A stretch of DNA of 64,000 nucleotides from Leptodontidium sp. MPI-SDFR-AT-0119 (Eukaryota > Ascomycota > Leotiomycetes > Helotiales > Leptodontidiaceae): contig JAHLEZ010000017.1 in assembly GCA_020726505.1 (NCBI GenBank), positions 496,001 through 560,000 of the forward strand, given 5' to 3'. Below are positions 59,020 through 64,000 of this stretch, one piece after another; position 1 is the stretch's first letter, and every line of letters starts with the position of its first letter. The notes beneath the pieces were generated by a model. That model had not been told where the DNA came from. It did no database searches and was given only the letters and a program-made list of their open reading frames with translations. Made by a program: the position numbers and the translations under genes.

Positions 59020-60312
59020 ATGACTTCGTCAAAGATATCACCAGTGCGAGTCCTCACTGCGCCCATTCGCTTCGCGCTCTTTGATCCCCGTGGAACAGCA
59101 GCCATACTCCTAGCTGCTATCTACTATCCCGACAAGCTTCGAAGTATACTTCCCACATACTTCCACTCATGGCTATCCTCGCCGGGCTTCATCCGGGCTC
59201 TGACGGGTCTTCTCGGGCTCGGGGTCGTGCGCGGCCTCAACCGCAAGCTCTCGCAGTACGTCGCGAACAACTGGAAGGGCGATGCAAAGTTTATCAAGAG
59301 CCAGGAAGTGGTCCTGATCACTGGCGGTTCGAGCGGAATCGGAGAGCTGATGGCACAAGACTTTGCCAAGCGGGGTGTGAAAGTCGTTGTTATGGATCTC
59401 CGCCCGCCCAAGAGCCCTTTTCGTAAGTTTTTGGTTTTGGTTTGATGCGCGCGCGGCATGACCGGACAGAGTAACCCGGCTGACCTGTCATGTTTTTTTT
59501 TTTGGGTGAAGCTTCCGGCATTCATTTCTATCAGTGCGATGTCACGTCCTCTTCCGATATTAGCGCTGCTGCAGCGGAGATCAGAAAGGCTCACGGTGAT
59601 CCTACCGTCCTTATCAACAATGCGGGCATCGGCACGGGTCTGTCCATCATGGACGAGACGGAGGAGAGGATTAGATTGACTTTTGAGGTTAATACCATGG
59701 CCCACTTCTGGATGACAAAGGAGTTCCTCCCTGCGATGATCAAGAAGAACCATGGTCATGTAGTGACCATTGCGTCGATGGCCAGTAAGTGATTTCTCAG
59801 CGACTCGAAATAAAGCTGGACGATAGAGTTCTGGTTGGTACTTTGGTAACGCGGCTGCTTACCTTGACTGTTAGGTTATCTTGTCCACGCCCTGAACGTC
59901 GATTACTCTTGTTCAAAGGCAAGTGCTCTTGCTTTCCACGAAGGCCTCGCGTCGGAGTTACGATCTCGGTATAAGGCGCCAAATGTGCGCACCACGTAAG
60001 TCATCGTCACCATCTAAGCCCACCTACTCTAACAGAGTTCCCAGCGTTGTAAACCCAGCCTGGGTTAGAACGCCACTTATAGAGAAGTTGACATCGGATC
60101 CAAGATTCAACGATCCGGTGCTCGAGGCAGAAGACGTCTCGAGCGCCGTCGTCGCCCAAATCCTCAGCGGCCGCGGAGGGCAGCTGGTCTTGCCTCGAAC
60201 TATGAATGGTGTGACTACCATCCGTGGGTGGCCCTCATGGCTTCAGATTTTGTTGAGAAATATTCTAGCCGATCGCTTCATGGATGAGGACTTCAAGGGT
60301 CTCCAGTCGTAG
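59020..60312 (+). CDS. short-chain dehydrogenase/reductase, membrane-linked (RDH10/DHRS type)
   Basis: Exons 59020..59422, 59512..59784, 59875..59995 and 60045..60312 give 354 residues. A hydrophobic N-terminal region (about 15-75) likely ties it to ER or lipid droplets. The classical SDR motifs follow: cofactor loop TGGSSGIG (about 100-107), NNAG, and catalytic Tyr236-x3-Lys240 in DYSCSKAS. The arrangement is that of the SDR16C group (RDH10, dehydrogenases of retinol or long-chain alcohols); in fungi the substrate is unknown. A Val-Met-Asp (VVVMDLR) end of the second beta strand suggests NAD(H) preference. A strong TATA box precedes it. Confidence 0.9.
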
Positions 60313-61941
60313 TGGCGAGAAGATGATGAGGCGAACATTAGATTGACTTGCCTAGAGTTTTTGAGTTTCTCCTTTGAGTTTTTCCTGGCGAAAGGTGCCT
60401 GTTCATGTGCTTTTATGGTTGTAGACAAGGTGTAATAATAGATGGGTGCTATCTGAGTGCGTCAAGGCCAGCCTGAGATCAAAGCTCCTAAGTAATCAAC
60501 CGCCATGCAAACAAAACGGTTTAACTGGCCGTGGTACTCGAGTATGGTGTGAACAGCCCAGGTGAAGCTTGAACCGAGCCTGATGTGTGTCTCGGACACT
60601 CGGATTGTGAACAATGAATGGACGAGTCTTGAACCCGACTCTCAATCCGACTTCCTCGTTGGTCGATGGCACTTGGTCCAGACCTCGTTGTGGCACGAGT
60701 ACACTTTCAACAAAAGGCTATCTCTGACGAAGGTCGGATTCCGGGATGCCCTCCTGCAGATCCGGAGGCAGGCATTCTTCCCAAGCCAGGGTCTTGATAG
60801 CGGGGTGCTCGGGAATTCATGCTTGCTGTGGTTAGAGTGGTTAGACCAGACAGACTGTTGTGAGGGGGATGCCTCCAGACTGGCTCGCATTGAATTGCCA
60901 TCGAGTCCACCACAGCCAAACAAACGTTGCATCCAAAAAACGATGAGATCATGCAAGGTAGCACGGCCTCCTTTTTCTCACCGAGACAGATCTCTGGGTC
61001 AGCCAATTAGAGTGTGTATGGCGGAATTCTCCTCAGCCCTCAAGAAGTTATTGCAACCGTGCCTCCAGCCCATGCTTCGCTAAGCTGACAGCGACAGGCG
61101 AGCAGGGTTGGGACCTCAGCCTCAACTTCTCACATCGCGCGTTTGCCGCGATTTTATATTGAAACCCCAGCCGGCCTTGCCCAAAACCCCGAACTCTCGA
61201 CTCCCGCTGTTCTACATCCCGTTATCAAGTCCGACAAAGTTTTGGGTCTCTTGCCAATAAGACTTGATGTGGCTAACTAACTTACTAGGAGTTCCTGTCT
61301 GGTGTTGAGTTGCCGCTGATCATGCAAAGAAAGCTGTTTCTCCTTTGCTTAGCCTCGCCACCAGGAGGAGGCAAGCTTACAAGCGTGAGCCGCGATATGC
61401 AGGAACCTCCTCGTATGGTCTCTGCCACCGACGCCCAGATCGTTCGAATGGGACTGAGTGAACCCCATCCATGCCCATCCTTGCTGATCCCATCAGCCCG
61501 TTGGGTTCGAGCTCCACATTGGCACTGTCATCGCGTCCTTTTTGTACTTTGCATCGTCGTTTCGTAGGAAGTGGGCTTCCACTCGGGATCGTTTCCTGCC
61601 TGATAGCCAGGAACTTGGTCGATGAACCTGTTCCAACGTTCTCGGAGGGGGTAGCCGGCTGTGAAATGTGACAAGCCGCCTGAAGAGAGCCCGCTCATAA
61701 GAGGGTGCACCCCGAAGCCGCCGTTCGGCAAATGATGAGAGATGCGGAATTTTCCTTTTACTCATACAAAAGAGTTTGAGAGATGGAAAGTTTGTTTTCT
61801 GTTACCTTTTTAGCATATATTGCATCTACGTTATTCACTCTTTCCCCCTACCGAGACATGATGAATAACTTCTCTGGCACGAACTTGCTTGATCCACTCC
61901 AAGTAGATAAAGACCTCAGATTTCACCTCAAAAACCTCATC
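60313..61941. other. 1.6-kb gene-free region
   Basis: No supportable gene; a 173-codon plus-strand frame (60562-61083) has no domain or fungal-gene character. A TATA-like CATATAT near 61814 and a pyrimidine-rich patch near 61840 may be the promoter of the DUF3445 gene. An ATG at 61783 opens the same frame as that gene. Confidence 0.5.
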
Positions 61942-63139
61942 ATGTCAAACAAAGCTCTTTTCAACGTTCAAGGACATCACACCAATCACTTTTCTTTACA
62001 TATCAACAACATGTTGCTCGTTGCCGCAATCTTCCTGCTCATCTTGGCTTTAGCCGTCATTCTTGCTACTCAACGTCTTCCCTCCCTCCATCCATGGACA
62101 CGATGCTGGCAACAGACCTCCCTCCGAACAACCAAACAACCACCATGTGACGCCGAGACCAAGATCCTTCAAGACGTCAAGCCCTACCAATTCCCCGCCA
62201 TGAAAGAGCGAACTCATTCCCGAGTGGCAATGGGACTTAAACGTCTGGACGAGTCAAACTGGCTCACACTCGATTCAAACTACCTCCCAGAACATGCTCT
62301 TCGTCTCAACTTCCTCGCCACATGTCGTTCAAATGTCATAGAATGCCTTCCAGGCTCTGAAGCCGCTTGCCAGGAAGTCCTCAACATCGTCACTTCCTTC
62401 CTCTCAACACGATTCCCCCAACACTTTGCCATTATCTCCTCACCATCAGGGCCGAAGATCATCAACCACCTCACAGATGAAGTCTATCCTATTGGACCCT
62501 CATGTCCCAACCCCTTAGAAGTAGCCGCCAAGCTCTCCATGGAAGACTTCAACATTCTCTTGAGAAATCCCGAGACAGGAGAATATCACCTCCAAGCTTC
62601 CGCCACCCTATTTCCCGCCGGATGGAAATTGCAGGAGAGAATCGGTACCACCATGGCGAATCTACACAAGCCCGTTCCTGGATGGAAGCAGAATCTCGGC
62701 AGCAGTGTAAACAGGTTCGTCATCTCCCTTCTTATCTGCAGAACTGTTTACTAATAGTAACACTAGATATTTCGATCACCTTTCCCACAAAACAGCTATG
62801 GAACGCACGAATGTCTTTATACAGACAACACCCCATCTCTTCCAAGACGCTCCTGAGAGCGCGCCAAACATCGTCCTCACCATCGACGACCTGAAGATCA
62901 GAAGAGAACGACAGACGTTCACACGCTTAGAACACAGCGGAGCCGTGTTATTCACTGTCAGGACTTTCATGGAGCCCTTGACTCAACTGGGAGATGATGA
63001 GTTGAGAGCTCTGAGGAGTCAGGTGTTGGGGTGGGAGGAGGAAGTTAGGGTTTACAAGGGTGGTGACATCTGGGGCCCGCTCTTGATGGAATTATGCGAG
63101 GAGAGATTAGGACCCGTTGAGGTCAAGACGGAGTGTTGA
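61942..63139 (+). CDS. DUF3445 protein, HODM-like haem-dependent N-demethylase family
   Basis: Exons 61942..62714 and 62767..63139 give 381 residues. Starting at 61783 instead gives 434; I prefer 61942 because ATG there has a good context (CATCATGTC) and promoter-like sequence lies between. An N-terminal membrane helix (NNMLLVAAIFLLILALAVIL) precedes the DUF3445 domain: GLKRLDESNWLTLDSNYLPEH, DEVYPIGPSCPNPLEVAAKL, FPAGWKLQERIG, PVPGW, NRYFDHL, then LEHSGAVLFTVRTFMEPL. The bacterial relative is the alpha subunit of haem-dependent oxidative N-demethylase; fungal members are mostly uncharacterised and membrane anchored. Intron GTTCGT...CTAG restores NRYFDHL. Confidence 0.85.
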
Positions 63140-64000
63140 TGTCTGTGAGTGAGTGGCTCTATACGTCAGGCGTTCCGAGAAATGGGGTTGGGAACATTAG
63201 GTAGGAGTTCAAGGGAATGCTAGGGAATGCTAGGGAATGCTAGGGAATGCCAGGCCCAACCAAGGAGGGAACTATTATACCACCATTTGATTTATGGACA
63301 AACAAACAAGGGGTTGGGCTTTTAATTTTTTCTTTCTTTTTCAAAAAGGATAAAGACAAAACGGGATACTCAAAATATAGCTAGAGCGATCGATATATGA
63401 GCTTAGATATAATCCAACGCTGGTTTTCCTCACAATTTTGCTATTCATGTCCCTCTTTCCGTACGGTCTAGATCTCTGATCTCTCATGCAGTACCTAGGC
63501 GAGACTCTCGGAGCGATATATCCCTCGAGGTCGATTCTACTGAATCGCATAATTAGTAAACAATCCTATCCTCGAGTCAATACTCAATCGTGCATGAACC
63601 CAACCAGGAGGAACCTCTCTCGTGAAACAAACCAACAGCTACCCACAAAAATCCCACCAGGATGCAGCTCCAAGCGCTGTCAGTGCTCCAGGCGCTCTTC
63701 GCGCTCCCAGCCACCGAGAGCTCCGATTGCAAAGCCCTGTCGCGGGGTCGATGGACCAGGTTCCCCGCTGGCCGCTGGGCAAGTTTGCCGAGACTTGAGC
63801 TGAGCTCCAGCTGTGCTCGCGTTCACGCTCACTTCACCGAACCCCTCGTTTACAGAGGTACGTATTGGATTGTGAAGCCGAGGGAAGCCGAGCAGCAAGC
63901 ATACATATGAGATACGGACTGTTGCCAAGGTACAGTAGTAAACTCTATATCTATCATACGTATACCATCCTAGTCTTACATCCGAAACAGATCCCACTTC
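63140..64000. other. gene-free end of window
   Basis: 3' flank of the DUF3445 gene followed by sequence with no supportable gene. Holds a 10-bp tandem repeat at 63213-63250. Confidence 0.5.
63213..63250. repeat. tandem repeat, 10-bp unit x4
   Basis: Four near-perfect head-to-tail copies of GGGAATGCTA, the last one with one change. Confidence 0.9.

Noticed and set aside
49410..60312. Secondary-metabolite gene cluster (permease, GNAT, dehydrogenases)
   Set aside because: No backbone synthase or cluster regulator; genes are widely spaced and fit primary metabolism.
60562..61083. 173-codon plus-strand open frame
   Set aside because: No recognisable motif, and overlapped by equally open minus-strand frames.
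63662..63910. 82-codon frame with a hydrophobic start
   Set aside because: Start resembles a signal peptide weakly, but the rest is Arg/Ser-rich with no support; too little evidence.

Overview
The window is nuclear DNA of a filamentous ascomycete (Pezizomycotina). Genes sit close together on both strands, most have several short GT-AG introns (about 45-100 bp) with CTAAC/CTGAC-like branch sites, and the gene set is fungal (Opi3-type methyltransferase, PTH11/rhodopsin-like membrane protein, DUF3445 protein, Lpx1-like hydrolase). The overall feel suggests Leotiomycetes, but I cannot prove the class from sequence alone. I read 26 protein-coding genes. Nearly all were assembled by joining exons at visible splice sites; every model closes in frame.

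Layout. 0.15-12.6 kb: an Mdm1/SNX13-type PXA-RGS-PX protein, the tRNA m7G methyltransferase TRM8, a CCDC174-like protein, VPS25 (ESCRT-II), an Rtt107/Brc1-type multi-BRCT protein and a peroxisomal Lpx1-like hydrolase. 12.7-23.0 kb: TRAPPC11, OPI3, a Nit-family amidohydrolase, the mitochondrial glycine carrier HEM25 and a charged coiled-coil protein. After a 2.6-kb gene-free stretch, 25.7-43.7 kb holds prefoldin 1, an alkaline ceramidase, a TMF1/Sgm1-like golgin, the proteasome chaperone NAS6, the splicing factor PRP46, ORC1, prefoldin 5 and a conserved protein of unknown function. From about 43.7 kb the character changes: gene-free stretches of 1-2.3 kb alternate with accessory-type genes: a seven-helix rhodopsin-like protein, an APC permease, a GNAT acetyltransferase, a small secreted-protein candidate, a succinate-semialdehyde-dehydrogenase-type enzyme, a short-chain dehydrogenase and a DUF3445 (HODM-like) protein.

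How genes relate. Most of the first 44 kb is housekeeping: membrane traffic (MDM1, VPS25, TRAPPC11, TMF1), lipid synthesis (OPI3, ceramidase), proteostasis (PFD1, PFD5, NAS6) and genome maintenance (ORC1, BRC1). These are neighbours without evidence of co-regulation. In the right part an APC permease of the GABA/choline group and a succinate-semialdehyde dehydrogenase lie about 5 kb apart, a possible loose GABA-use neighbourhood.

I saw no tRNA, rRNA, CRISPR, intact transposon or secondary-metabolite backbone gene. I do not see a clear new multi-gene system. The most unusual items are a 75-residue secreted peptide candidate with a Kex2-type Lys-Arg site (54.8-55.1 kb), a Nit-family gene whose fourth intron seems to end in AT instead of AG, several micro-exons of 8-24 nt, and a GC-AG intron in the dehydrogenase gene.
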